Below, piece after piece: positions 15,963-24,453 of a DNA stretch of 64,000 nt (its first letter is position 1; every line of letters starts with the position of its first letter). The DNA is from Phytomonospora sp040655735. GTDB taxonomy: Bacteria > Actinomycetota > Actinomycetes > Mycobacteriales > Micromonosporaceae. The position numbers and the translations under genes were made by a program. The notes below the pieces were generated by a model. That model was given only the letters and a program-made list of their open reading frames with translations. It was not told where the DNA came from and did not search any database. Location: NCBI RefSeq assembly GCF_040655735.1, contig NZ_JBFAKK010000014.1:124001-188000 (forward strand). The letters run 5' to 3'.

Positions 15963-17141
15963 ATGGACGCCCATCACGTCAACGGAACCGTCGCGGCCGG
16001 ATTCGAGTCCGTCCGCGACGAGTTCGCCGCCTTCGTCGAGGAGACCGACGGACAGACCGGCTCGCAGCTCGCCGCCTGCCATCGCGGTCGCCTCGTCGTC
16101 GACCTGTGGGCCGGTGACGGGATCGACGGCGACACCCTCACCGGGCTCCACTCGGTCACCAAGGGAGCCACCGGCCTGGTGATGGCGCTGCTGCGGCAGG
16201 ACGGTGTGATCGAGCTCGACCGGGCCGTCGCCGAGTCGTGGCCCGAGTTCGGGCACGCGGGGAAGTCCGCGATCACCGTCCGCGACGTCATGGCCCACCG
16301 CAGCGGCGTGATCGGCGTGCCGGGCGGTTTCACCGTCGAGGAACTCGTCGACGAGCGCCGCCTCGCCCAGCGCCTCGCGGAAGAGGCGCCGCTGTGGCGG
16401 CCCGGCACCGCCCACGGTTACGCCGGGTTCACCGTCGGCGCGATCCTGAACGAGGTGGTCCGCCGCGCGACCGGGCGCACGATCCAGGAGGTCTACGCCG
16501 AACGCGTGCGCGAGCCCTTCTCCCTCGACTTCCACCTCGGCCTGCCGCAGGAGCTGGAACCGCGCTACCGCGACATCCTGCCCTGGCTGGCCACGGACGA
16601 GCAGGAGGCTGCCTTCGCCGCGTACTCGCCCAACCCGGACGGGATCGCCGGGCTCGGATACAACCTCGGTTCGCGCGGATTCACCCCGCAGACCGTGATG
16701 ACCTTCCCCAACGCGCGCATCGTCCGCGAGGCGGGACCCGCCTCCGCCGGGGCCGTCGGGTCGGCCCGGGGCATCGCGAAGCTCTACGCCGCCGCGATCG
16801 GCGAGGTCGACGGCCGTGCGCCGTTGCTGAGGCCCGAGACCCTCGACGAGTTCACCATGGTCCACTCCACCGGTCCCAACCTCGTGACCGGGGAGGGCTC
16901 GCAGTTCGCCCTCGGCTTCGAGGCCAAGGGATTGATGCACCCCTTCCTGAGCGCCCGCGCCTTCGGCCACACCGGCTCCGCCGGAGCCGACGGCATCGCC
17001 GACCCCCAGTACGGCGTCACGATCGGGTACACGCGGCGGCGGGCGGCTTTCGCCTTCGACGCACCCGAGCGGGCGCGGTTCGCGGCGGCGGTGGTGGGGG
17101 CGGCGAGGAGGGTCGAGGAGCGGCTGCTCGCGGTCGGGTGA
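15963..17141 (+). CDS. Serine hydrolase, class C beta-lactamase-like (EstB-type)
   Basis: 392 residues without a signal peptide, so probably cytoplasmic. The SxxK nucleophile motif is SVTK (about residues 64-67). The second element is YAGF in place of YxN, and the third is FGHTGSAG (HTG replaces KTG). These choices fit esterases and D-aminopeptidase-like enzymes of the beta-lactamase family more than true resistance enzymes. It stands alone. AGGAAA precedes the ATG. Confidence 0.85.
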   Translation: MDAHHVNGTVAAGFESVRDEFAAFVEETDGQTGSQLAACHRGRLVVDLWAGDGIDGDTLTGLHSVTKGATGLVMALLRQDGVIELDRAVAESWPEFGHAGKSAITVRDVMAHRSGVIGVPGGFTVEELVDERRLAQRLAEEAPLWRPGTAHGYAGFTVGAILNEVVRRATGRTIQEVYAERVREPFSLDFHLGLPQELEPRYRDILPWLATDEQEAAFAAYSPNPDGIAGLGYNLGSRGFTPQTVMTFPNARIVREAGPASAGAVGSARGIAKLYAAAIGEVDGRAPLLRPETLDEFTMVHSTGPNLVTGEGSQFALGFEAKGLMHPFLSARAFGHTGSAGADGIADPQYGVTIGYTRRRAAFAFDAPERARFAAAVVGAARRVEERLLAVG

Positions 17142-17394
17142 CCACCTGACCCGGTGACCTGCGACCGTTCACCCGGCCGCAGGTACGCGCAGCTCCGGCA
17201 GGCATTCGTCGGACCGGCCGAACCGGACGAGAAGACGCACCCGCAAGGACGCGGCGAGCCGCGTGAGAACGGGGAAGGGCGGCAAGGGTCCGCCGCGCGC
17301 ACCGTTCCCGCCACCACCTTCGCCCCCTCCAGCCCTTGCGGCCGCGCCCGGCGAGCGACGAGCATGGGACACCGTCCACTTCGGAGGCGCCCGC

Positions 17395-17792
17395 ATGAAC
17401 CTCGAAGGCCTGCGACCCCACCAGATCCACCAGATCGGCACCCACCTCGCCGCAGCCGCCGCCATCGCCCGCGGACGGCTCACCGCCGAGATCGTCGACG
17501 GCCCGGGCGGACAACGCCGACTTCACGTCGGCGGGCCACGATCCGCGTGTTCGTCCACGCCAGCCCCAAGACGCGCCCCGGCGATTTCCTCTGGGAATGC
17601 CGCCGCGCGGTGAAGGAGGACACCGCCCACGCCGCCGTCCTGGCCGACCTGCGCGGGGACCCCGTGTTCCACGTCGTCAGCCGCGAGGCCCTGCTCGACG
17701 ACGGCGGCGGCTTCACGCTGGAGGACGGGGAATGGGTCGACCGCTGGGAACTGCTCGGGGGACAAGGTGGCGCCGGCCCAGCGACCGGATGA
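17395..17792 (+). pseudogene. Small gene of unknown function with a frameshift
   Basis: CGGAGG precedes an ATG at 17395 that opens a sensible frame (MNLEGLRPHQIHQIGTHLAA...). From about 17540 the sensible reading moves to another frame (IRVFVHASPK..., then GDPVFHVVSREALLDDGGGF), ending at 17792. Joined, the two parts would make one protein of about 132 residues. The first frame alone runs on to 17613 with low-complexity residues. Either the gene is broken, or there is a base-call error or programmed shift near 17530-17545. I do not recognise the family. The stop falls inside the first unit of a 23-bp tandem repeat. Confidence 0.5.
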
Positions 17793-17871
17793 CCACGAAC
17801 CCAGCGACCAAATGACCACCAACCTAGCGACCAGATGACCACCAACCTAGCGACCAGATGACCACCAACAC
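17780..17871. repeat. Four tandem 23-bp units
   Basis: Units start at 17780, 17803, 17826 and 17849, with consensus AGCGACCAGATGACCACCAA plus 3 nt. The third is identical to the fourth for its first 21 nt, and the first is the most diverged. The array begins at the stop of the frameshifted gene. A period of 23 is not a multiple of three, so it does not encode a peptide repeat. Confidence 0.85.
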
Positions 17872-18167
17872 CGGTTCACCAGGCACGATGCATCCGCCCC
17901 GCGCGTAGATCGCGGCTCCCCGAAGCACTCGTCGCCGAGGCTCTCGAAGCCGGCTGCGCCTCCGCCGTGTGAGCTCGTTGGCGATCAGTTCGCCCCTCGC
18001 GCGGGTGAGGCAGTGGCCTCATCACGAGCCGCTTTGCGCGTGCGCCTAGTGCCGGCAGGCAACCTGCTCCGGCCGGGCACCCCACCCCGCCACACCCACC
18101 CAGAGGGGGGTCTGGGGTGGAGACGAAGTCTCCCCCCAGCGCGGCGAAGCCGCACCATGGAGAGCAG

Positions 18168-18249
<82 letters not shown>

Positions 18250-18285
18250 GTGCGCGTGGAGCGGCGCCCCACGCGGTGGTTCATT

Positions 18286-18756
18286 CTAGTCGAGGCCAAG
18301 ATCCCGGCGGAGTTTGGCGACGTGCCCGGTGGCGCGGACGTTGTACTGCGCCTGGCTGATGAGGCCTTCCTCGTCGATGACGAAGGTGGAGCGGATGACG
18401 CCCTGCACGACCTTGCCGTAGTTCTTCTTCTCCCCGAAGGCGCCGTAGGCGGTCAGCACGCTCTTGTCCTCGTCGGACAGGAGGGGGAAGGTGAGGCCGT
18501 CGCGTTCGACGAACTTGGCGAGCTTGTCGGGCGTGTTCGGGGAGATGCCGAGGACCTCGTATCCGGCGGCCTTGAGCGAGTCGAGGGAGTCGCGGAAGTC
18601 GCAGGCCTGCTTGGTGCAGCCGGGGGTCATGGCGTTGGGGTAGGCGTAGAGGATCACCTTGCGTCCTTTGAGGGACGACAGGCTCACGGTCTCGCCGGAG
18701 TCGGTGGGCAGGGTGAAGTCCGGGGCGGTGTCTCCCGGTTCAAGCCGTACGGTCAC
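18286..18756 (-). CDS. bcp: Thioredoxin-dependent thiol peroxidase, BCP/PrxQ type
   Basis: 156 residues. The peroxidatic motif is P..MTPGC with Thr44 and Cys47; Cys52, five residues later, is the resolving Cys of atypical two-Cys PrxQ proteins. It reduces hydrogen peroxide and organic hydroperoxides using thioredoxin in the cytoplasm. The gene is monocistronic between tRNA-Leu and a secreted protease. Confidence 0.93.
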   Translation of the reverse strand: MTVRLEPGDTAPDFTLPTDSGETVSLSSLKGRKVILYAYPNAMTPGCTKQACDFRDSLDSLKAAGYEVLGISPNTPDKLAKFVERDGLTFPLLSDEDKSVLTAYGAFGEKKNYGKVVQGVIRSTFVIDEEGLISQAQYNVRATGHVAKLRRDLGLD

Positions 18757-18816
18757 GAAAACGACCCTACCCGGCGGTGTTCGGCCGGGCAGGGCCGTGG
18801 TCGTGCGTTGTGCGTG

Positions 18817-20331
18817 TTACGCGGGCTTGGTCAGGCCGAGCGCGTAGGTGCCGGAGCCGCTGTAGGCGTGGACGCGGTACCGGTAGGTGCCGGCGGTGCC
18901 GTTGTAGCTGACGGTCTCCTGGTTACCGGGGCTGGTGGAGCTGGCCACGGTGGTCCAGGTGGAGCCGGACAGCTTCTGGAGGTACAGGTCGAAGTCGGTG
19001 CCGGAGGGGCCCGCGAGGCACGCGGAGTGGGTTCCGGAGGTCGACGACGTGTAGGAACCGCCGGTGGGCTGGTAGGCGTTGCCGTTGGAGGCGAGGCTGC
19101 CGGTGTAGTTGTTCGGGTGGCTGCCGCACTGCGGGCCGGGCCCGGGGCCGCTGGTGGTGGTCAGCGTGGTGCCGGAGGCCGAGACGGCCTCGCCGACCGG
19201 CTGGAAGTAGGTCGTGCCACCCGAGGAGCAGTTGCCGGATCCGCCGGAGGTCATGCCCTGCGCGCTGGCGCCGGAGATGAAGGAGCCGCCGGAGTCGCCG
19301 GGCTCGGCGCACACGTTGGTGCGCGTCACGCCGGAGACGGTGCCCTGCGGGTAGGTGACCGAGGTGTTGAGCTGCTGCACGGAACCGCAGTGGTAGCCGG
19401 TCGTCGAACCCGAACGGCAGATGGAGGAACCGACGGGCGCCACGTTGGCGTTGGCGACCTGCTGGCTGTGGCCCTGCACGCGCGGGGTGGCGGTCCAGCT
19501 GGAGGCGGCGTCGACGTAGGCGTAGTCGTTACCCGGGAAGGACGACACGATGAAGCTGCCGACGGCGCCGGTTCCGCTGGTGACCGAGGCGCCGGTGCTG
19601 CCGCAGTGGCCGGCGGTGACGAAGCCCGCTCCGCGGCTGGGGTGCGTCACGGAGAAACCGACCGAGCAGCGCGAGGAGCCACCGATGTAGTACGCGGTTC
19701 CGCCGACGATGTCGGCGTAGGGCCGCGGGCTGGCGGTGGTCGTCTCGACGCGCACGACGTCGGCGGGAACGCCCTTGCCGAGCGCCCAGGCGCGGGCCTT
19801 GGCGGCCGTGCCGGGCTTGGCGAGCAGCACGACGGTGTTGGTGGTGACGTCGACGTGCCAGCCGGTGACGCCCTTCGGGGCGCCCTTGGCCGCGTCGAGG
19901 GTCTTCTGGAAGCCGGTGAGCTGCTTGGCGTTGTAACCGACGAGCGTCGGGATGTAGCCGTAGGCCGTCACCTCGCCCATGCGGGCGGTGTCGGTGACCG
20001 CGACGTAGACCTCGTTGACGCCGGAGCCGATCCACAGGCCGCCGAAGGCCTTGTCGAGGGTGAGGGCGACCGACGGCTGGTCGCGCATGGCGATGCTCTC
20101 GGTGGCCAGCCGGTCGTAGACCTGCTCGGCGTTGAAGCCGAAGTGGTCGCCGAGGGCGTCCACCATTTCAGGGGAGACGGTCTCGACGAGCTCGGCGCGG
20201 ATCGCGTCGCGGGTGGACGTCGCGCCGTCATCGGCCGATGCGCTCTGGGAGAACGTGGCCAGCGCGGTGGCACCGATTAAGAGGGAGGCGCCCGCGGCGA
20301 TCAGCCGGTGCGCTCGTAAGTGGTGTCGCAT
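18817..20331 (-). CDS. Secreted streptogrisin/alpha-lytic-type serine protease (S1) with C-terminal PPC-like domain
   Basis: 504 residues. Signal peptide at about 1-33 (basic start, hydrophobic core, SASA end), alpha-lytic-type prodomain to about residue 205, then the mature protease with TAGHCG (His), NDYAYV (Asp) and GDSGGS (Ser), and Cys pairs for disulfides. A Gly/Pro-rich linker leads to a C-terminal beta-sandwich of about 105 residues resembling bacterial pre-peptidase C-terminal or lectin-like domains, which may bind substrate. The prodomain implies autocatalytic maturation outside the cell. It probably digests environmental protein. Confidence 0.93.
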   Translation of the reverse strand: MRHHLRAHRLIAAGASLLIGATALATFSQSASADDGATSTRDAIRAELVETVSPEMVDALGDHFGFNAEQVYDRLATESIAMRDQPSVALTLDKAFGGLWIGSGVNEVYVAVTDTARMGEVTAYGYIPTLVGYNAKQLTGFQKTLDAAKGAPKGVTGWHVDVTTNTVVLLAKPGTAAKARAWALGKGVPADVVRVETTTASPRPYADIVGGTAYYIGGSSRCSVGFSVTHPSRGAGFVTAGHCGSTGASVTSGTGAVGSFIVSSFPGNDYAYVDAASSWTATPRVQGHSQQVANANVAPVGSSICRSGSTTGYHCGSVQQLNTSVTYPQGTVSGVTRTNVCAEPGDSGGSFISGASAQGMTSGGSGNCSSGGTTYFQPVGEAVSASGTTLTTTSGPGPGPQCGSHPNNYTGSLASNGNAYQPTGGSYTSSTSGTHSACLAGPSGTDFDLYLQKLSGSTWTTVASSTSPGNQETVSYNGTAGTYRYRVHAYSGSGTYALGLTKPA

Positions 20332-20640
20332 CTGAGGAGTCCTGCTTTCTGGGGGTGGTGAGAGATCACAGGAGGGTTTCCGGGTGTGTCCGGATCGAGC
20401 AACATGCTATCGGTGGGAGTCCTTTTTGCGGCAGTTGCCACGAGACAGTGAACCCCGCCCCGCGCTGTCGCCTCGCCGACATGGACACCCGGCGACGGTG
20501 GATCAACCAGGCGCGGTCGGATGAGGCGGAACGGTGCACGCTACGCGTTGGGGAGCGGTACTGTCGGCCTTCTTGCCAAATATTTGCAACAACCGGGCAT
20601 CCGTCATAGGCTCTCGTCGCCCCCGCACGGAAGGACCCCC
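20332..20640. other. Intergenic region between the protease and the metal transporter operon
   Basis: 309 bp between divergent genes. It contains the Nur-like box at 20573-20589 and, upstream of the transporter start, GGAAGG as RBS. I looked for a cobalamin riboswitch (the usual control of cobalt transport) and do not see its conserved core. The left half presumably holds the protease promoter; nothing convincing was recognised there. Confidence 0.6.
20573..20589 (+). promoter_or_regulatory. Nur-box-like palindrome upstream of the nickel/cobalt transporter operon
   Basis: TTGCCA-AATAT-TTGCAA matches the Streptomyces Nur box described as tTGCaa-N5-ttGCAA at 11 of 12 arm positions. Nur is the nickel-responsive Fur homologue that represses nickel uptake when nickel is plentiful. 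The site lies 51 bp before the first gene, where it could block transcription. It is the main reason for calling the transporter a nickel system. Confidence 0.6.
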
Positions 20641-21348
20641 ATGGACACGCTGGCGATGCACATATCGAACGGCATCGTCGACCCCGCGACCTCCGCCGTC
20701 TTCGCCGCGATCGCCCTGGCCGGGATGATCGCGTGCGTGCTGCGGGGCCGACGGGACCTCGACGACCGCCTCGCGCCGATGGCCGGCCTCGTGGCCGCGT
20801 TCATCTTCGCCGTCCAGATGCTCAACTTCCCCGTCCTGCCGGGCGTCAGCGGCCACCTCCTCGGCGGCGCGCTCGCCGCGATGCTGGTCGGCCCGTGGGT
20901 CGGCGCTCTGTGCGTGGCGATCGTGCTGATCGTGCAGGCCCTGGTCTTCGCCGACGGCGGTGTCTCGGCCATCGGCCTCAACATCACCAACATGGCGCTG
21001 ATCGGCACCTTCCTGACCTACGGCGTCCTGGCGCTGCTGCTGAAGGTCCTGCCGAAGACCGCGACGGGCGTGGCGATCACCGGCTTCGCCGCCGCCGTCG
21101 TCAGCGTCGTCGCCGGCAGCCTCGGCTTCGTCCTCCAGTACGCCATCGGCGGTGAGGTCGACGGCGTGTCGCTCGGCGCCGCCGCCGGCGCGATGGTCGG
21201 CGTGCACGCCCTGATCGGCGTCGGCGAGGGCGTCATCACCGCCGTGACGGTCCTGGCCGTGGCCAAGGTCCGCCCCGACCTGGTCTACGCGCTGCACGGC
21301 CGCCGGATCACCAGCCCCAGCGCGACCACTGTGGAGAGTGCGGCGTGA
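20641..21348 (+). CDS. Nickel/cobalt ECF transporter substrate-binding membrane subunit CbiM/NikM
   Basis: 235 residues, six or seven transmembrane segments. Family motifs are MHISNGIVD near the N-terminus, SGHLLGG in the middle, and FADGGVSAIGLNITNMA. In this family the N-terminal Met-His amine and a later His bind the metal. ATG 20641 has the RBS, but MHISNG begins at the in-frame ATG 20656, which would place His at position 2 as in studied NikM proteins. The true start could therefore be 20656. First gene of a four-gene operon. Confidence 0.9.
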   Translation: MDTLAMHISNGIVDPATSAVFAAIALAGMIACVLRGRRDLDDRLAPMAGLVAAFIFAVQMLNFPVLPGVSGHLLGGALAAMLVGPWVGALCVAIVLIVQALVFADGGVSAIGLNITNMALIGTFLTYGVLALLLKVLPKTATGVAITGFAAAVVSVVAGSLGFVLQYAIGGEVDGVSLGAAAGAMVGVHALIGVGEGVITAVTVLAVAKVRPDLVYALHGRRITSPSATTVESAA

Positions 21349-21698
21349 CCAAGCCCCGGGTGAAACTGTTCGCGTTCCTCATCGGCGGCCTGCTGGTCGC
21401 GTTCGTACTGGCCGGCGTGGTCAGCAACTTCGCCTCCGCCGACCCCGACGGCCTCGACTCGGTCAGCCGCGAGGGCTGCACCTTCAACGCCGAGGACGAG
21501 ATCACCGGCGGCGAGTGCATGGCGCAGGCCGCCGCCGAGCACGAGGTCGGCGGACCCCTGGCCGACTACGGCATCAAGGGCCTCGACAACGAGTTCGTCT
21601 CGACCGGCCTCTCCGGCGTCCTCGGCGTCGTGATCACCTTCGCGATCGGCGGCGGGCTGTTCTGGCTCGTGCGCCGGCGCGGCGCGACCAAGGCCTAG
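21345..21698 (+). CDS. PDGLE-domain component of the nickel/cobalt transporter
   Basis: 117 residues from GTG 21345, overlapping the cbiM stop. Two transmembrane segments (about 7-27 and 85-108) flank an extracytoplasmic loop. ADPDGLDSV is the PDGLE-type motif found in CbiN/NikN-like small subunits. It supports metal capture by CbiM. Short length and position are as expected for the family. Confidence 0.85.
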   Translation: MTKPRVKLFAFLIGGLLVAFVLAGVVSNFASADPDGLDSVSREGCTFNAEDEITGGECMAQAAAEHEVGGPLADYGIKGLDNEFVSTGLSGVLGVVITFAIGGGLFWLVRRRGATKA

Positions 21699-21701
21699 GC
21701 G

Positions 21702-22463
21702 GTGGGAGCCGGGCACGCCCACGTGCTGCACCTGGAACGCGACTCGCTCGTGCACCGGCTCCCGCCGCAGGTCAAGATCCTCGCCTCGGTGGCCTTCACG
21801 CTCCTGGTCGTGCTCACTCCGCGAGAGAGCATGTGGGCCTTCGCCGCCTACGCGGTGCTCCTCGCGGCCGTCGCGGCACTGGCACGGGTCGGTCCACTGT
21901 GGATCGCGCGGCGGACGCTGATCGAGGTGCCCTTCGTGGTCCTCGCGGTGCTGCTGCCCTTCCTCGGCGGCGGCGAGACCGTCACCTGGCTTGGCGTCGA
22001 CCTGTCGGTCGAAGGGCTCTACGGGGCCTGGAACATCGCGGTGAAAGGCACCCTCGGGGTCGTCTCCTCGCTCCTGCTGGCCGCCACGACCCCCGTCAAC
22101 GACCTCATCACCGGCCTTGAGCGGCTGCGCTGCCCGCAGATCATCACCCAGATCGCGGCCTTCATGCTCCGCTACCTCCAGGTGCTGTCCGACGAGGCCC
22201 GCCGCATGCGCGTCGCCCGCCTCTCCCGCGGCTACGAACCGCGCTTCTTCTGGCAGCTGCGAGCCTGGGCGACCGGCGCCGGTGCGCTGTTCCTGCGCGC
22301 CTTCGAACGCGGCGAGCGCGTGTACGTCGCGATGCTTTCGCGCGGCTACACCGGCACCTTCCCCCGCATCAAAGGGCGCCACGCCCGTCCCGGCGAGTGG
22401 CTGGCCGCGCTCGCTTTCGGCGCGGTGACCGGCGCGGTCACCCTCGCCGCGGTCCTGACATGA
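21702..22463 (+). CDS. Energy-coupling factor transporter transmembrane protein CbiQ/NikQ
   Basis: 253 residues, GTG start 3 bp after the previous stop. Several transmembrane segments and the two short coupling motifs of EcfT proteins, RMRVARLSRGY and VYVAMLSRGYTG (A-R-G type), which contact the ATPase. It forms the scaffold that joins CbiM to CbiO. The stop overlaps the start of the ATPase gene. Confidence 0.9.
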   Translation: MGAGHAHVLHLERDSLVHRLPPQVKILASVAFTLLVVLTPRESMWAFAAYAVLLAAVAALARVGPLWIARRTLIEVPFVVLAVLLPFLGGGETVTWLGVDLSVEGLYGAWNIAVKGTLGVVSSLLLAATTPVNDLITGLERLRCPQIITQIAAFMLRYLQVLSDEARRMRVARLSRGYEPRFFWQLRAWATGAGALFLRAFERGERVYVAMLSRGYTGTFPRIKGRHARPGEWLAALAFGAVTGAVTLAAVLT

Positions 22464-23200
22464 TCGACTTCATGCCCGTCCTGTCGCTGCGCGATGTCCG
22501 CTACACCTATCCCGACGGCCGCCAGGCGCTGCACGGCGTCGACCTGACGGTCGGCGAGCGCGAACGGGTCGCGCTGCTGGGCCCCAACGGTGCCGGGAAG
22601 ACCACGCTGGTGCTGCACCTCAACGGGATCCTCAGCGGCGAGGGGAGTGTGGAGGTCGGCGGTCTGCCGGTCGCCAAGGAGAACCTGACCGAGATCCGCC
22701 GCCGGGTCGGCGTGGTGTTCCAGGACCCCGACGACCAGCTCTTCATGCCGACGGTCGCCGAGGACGTCGCCTTCGGGCCGGCCAATCTCGGCCTGCGCGG
22801 GGCCGAACTCGACGCGCGCGTCGACGAGGCGCTGGCCGCCGTCGGGATGGCCGGTCACCGCGACCGCGCGCCCCACCACCTGTCGTTCGGGCAGCGGCGA
22901 CGGGTCGCGGTGGCGACGGTGCTGGCGATGCGCCCGCAGATCCTGGTGATGGACGAGCCCTCCTCGAACCTCGACCCGGCGGCACGCCGCGAGCTCGCCG
23001 AGATCCTGCTCGGCCTCGACGTGACGCTGCTGATGGTCACCCACGACCTGCCCTACGCGCTCCAGCTGTGCGAGCGTGCGGTGATCCTCGACGAGGGCCG
23101 CATCCGCGCCGACGCGCCGACCGCCGAGCTGCTCGCCGACGAGGCGCTGCTGGCCGCGCACCGGCTGGAGCTGCCGTTCGGGTTCAGCGTCCGGGGCTGA
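22460..23200 (+). CDS. Nickel/cobalt ABC transporter ATPase CbiO/NikO
   Basis: 246 residues. Walker A GPNGAGKTT at 41-49, Q-loop FQDPDDQLF, signature HLSFGQRRRVA (LSFGQ in place of LSGGQ, normal for this family), Walker B ILVMDEPS and H-loop VTHDL. It powers metal uptake by the operon's membrane subunits. Start at ATG 22460 overlaps the cbiQ stop; ATG 22472 is an in-frame alternative. Confidence 0.92.
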   Translation: MIDFMPVLSLRDVRYTYPDGRQALHGVDLTVGERERVALLGPNGAGKTTLVLHLNGILSGEGSVEVGGLPVAKENLTEIRRRVGVVFQDPDDQLFMPTVAEDVAFGPANLGLRGAELDARVDEALAAVGMAGHRDRAPHHLSFGQRRRVAVATVLAMRPQILVMDEPSSNLDPAARRELAEILLGLDVTLLMVTHDLPYALQLCERAVILDEGRIRADAPTAELLADEALLAAHRLELPFGFSVRG

Positions 23201-23227
23201 GCTTTACCGGCCCGGCTACCCTCCATC

Positions 23228-23542
23228 ATGGACAACAGCCCGACGCCGACGATCGCCGACGTGGTCGCCGAGATCCGCCGCCAGCTCCTGCTGGCGCAGA
23301 AGGCCGCCAAGCTCGAAGCCGACGAGAGCGGCCGGGTGCGCTTCGCGATCGCCGAGGCCGAGGCCGATCTGGGCCTGGAGGCGGTCGTGACCGACGGGAA
23401 GGTGCGCCTACGGGTGATCTCGGGCGCGGTCACCGGCGCCGAGACCGTCGAGGCCGCCCATCACCTGAAGATCCGCCTGGAGGCGCGCAGCAAGGCCGCG
23501 GGCCTGCTGGAAGTCTCCGACGACGGTGAGGACGACTACTGA
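23228..23542 (+). CDS. Small trypco2-like (trypsin-co-occurring domain 2) protein
   Basis: 104 residues. An N-terminal helix (IADVVAEIRRQLLLAQ) is followed by short beta-strand segments (GRVRFAIAEAEADLGLEAVV, then KVRLRVISGA and HHLKIRLEA). This is the pattern of trypco2 domains, which accompany trypsin-like proteases and death-like effector modules in actinobacterial conflict systems. No protease neighbours it here; it sits 27 bp after the transporter ATPase. The assignment is by pattern only. Confidence 0.5.
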   Translation: MDNSPTPTIADVVAEIRRQLLLAQKAAKLEADESGRVRFAIAEAEADLGLEAVVTDGKVRLRVISGAVTGAETVEAAHHLKIRLEARSKAAGLLEVSDDGEDDY

Positions 23543-23578
23543 AGTGACGACTCCGGGGCGCGCGTTTAGGGTGGCCTG

Positions 23579-24013
23579 ATGGCAACCGTCAGGCAGCTCC
23601 AGATCACCTTCGACTGCGCCGAGCCCGAGCGGGTCGCCCGCTTCTGGTGCGAGGCCCTCGGGTACGTCGTCCCGCCGCCGCCGGAGGGCTTCGGCAGCTG
23701 GGAGGAGTACGACCGCTCGCTGCCGACGGAGAAGCGTGGCGCGTGGTTCGCCTGCTCGGATCCCACGGGCGCGGGTCCGCGGCTGTTCTTTCAGCGCGTT
23801 CCCGAAGGCAAGACGGCCAAGAACCGCGTGCATCTCGACGTGCGCGCCGGCACCGGCCTCGTCGGCGCGGAGCGCCTGGCGACCCTCCAGGCCGAGTGCG
23901 AGCGGCTCGTCGCGCTGGGCGCGGTCTGCGTGCGCGTACTGCTCGCCGACGAGGAGAACGAGTCGTGCATCGTGATGCAGGACGTCGAGGGCAACGAGTT
24001 CTGCCTCGATTAG
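23579..24013 (+). CDS. VOC (glyoxalase-like) family protein
   Basis: 144 residues. N-terminal LQITFDCAEPERVARFWCEALGY is the typical first beta-alpha-beta unit, and a second half ends with IVMQDVEGNEFCL, as in glyoxalase/bleomycin-resistance-like proteins. Metal-ligand positions are partly retained (His in NRVHLDV, Glu near GNEF). The substrate is unknown. Confidence 0.85.
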   Translation: MATVRQLQITFDCAEPERVARFWCEALGYVVPPPPEGFGSWEEYDRSLPTEKRGAWFACSDPTGAGPRLFFQRVPEGKTAKNRVHLDVRAGTGLVGAERLATLQAECERLVALGAVCVRVLLADEENESCIVMQDVEGNEFCLD

Positions 24014-24016
24014 CCC

Positions 24017-24346
24017 CTACTGCTCGCAGGCGACGCCGTTGCCGTCCTCGTCGTCGTACCAGTAGTACTCGGGGTCCTCGCCCATCCAGTAGTAGCCGTA
24101 GCCGGCCTCGTTGGCCGACGCGCAGTTGTCGAAGCGGGGGTCGGCGGGCCGGTCCTCGTGAGGGTGGGACGGGGTCCACTCGTCGGACTCGTCAGACGTC
24201 TCCGTCGGGGGCGCGGCGGCCTGGCCGCGTACGGCTCCGGCGTCGGCGAGCACGACGGCTCCCGCGACGCCCCACAGGCCGGCGATGGTGAGCAGGGCGG
24301 TCACGCCGAGCAGCGCGAGGGGACTCTTGGTTCGGTGCGTGCGCAT
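24017..24346 (-). CDS. Exported or membrane-anchored protein with an excalibur calcium-binding domain
   Basis: 109 residues from ATG 24346; ATGs at 24361 and 24409 are in frame. A signal or anchor segment (about residues 10-36) leads to a short Thr/Ser/Glu-rich linker and a C-terminal excalibur domain: RFDNCASANEAG at its start and DDEDGNGVACE at its end, with the DxDxDG-like calcium loop and two Cys. The excalibur domain occurs in surface proteins and nucleases; here it is nearly the whole mature protein. Confidence 0.82.
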   Translation of the reverse strand: MRTHRTKSPLALLGVTALLTIAGLWGVAGAVVLADAGAVRGQAAAPPTETSDESDEWTPSHPHEDRPADPRFDNCASANEAGYGYYWMGEDPEYYWYDDEDGNGVACEQ

Positions 24347-24453
24347 GGCGGGGGACTCCATGTCGTGGGGGATACGACCGTCACCCAACGTAACCGAAAC
24401 TCGCGCCATCGGCCGCTGACCAGGCTGTCCGTCGGATCACCCGACCCGAACGG

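Noticed and set aside
15963..17141. Beta-lactamase resistance gene
   Set aside because: No signal peptide, and the YxN and KTG elements are YAG and HTG, which fits an esterase/peptidase-type enzyme.
20332..20640. Cobalamin riboswitch before the CbiMQO-type operon
   Set aside because: The conserved B12-box and core words are not visible; a Nur-like palindrome is present instead.
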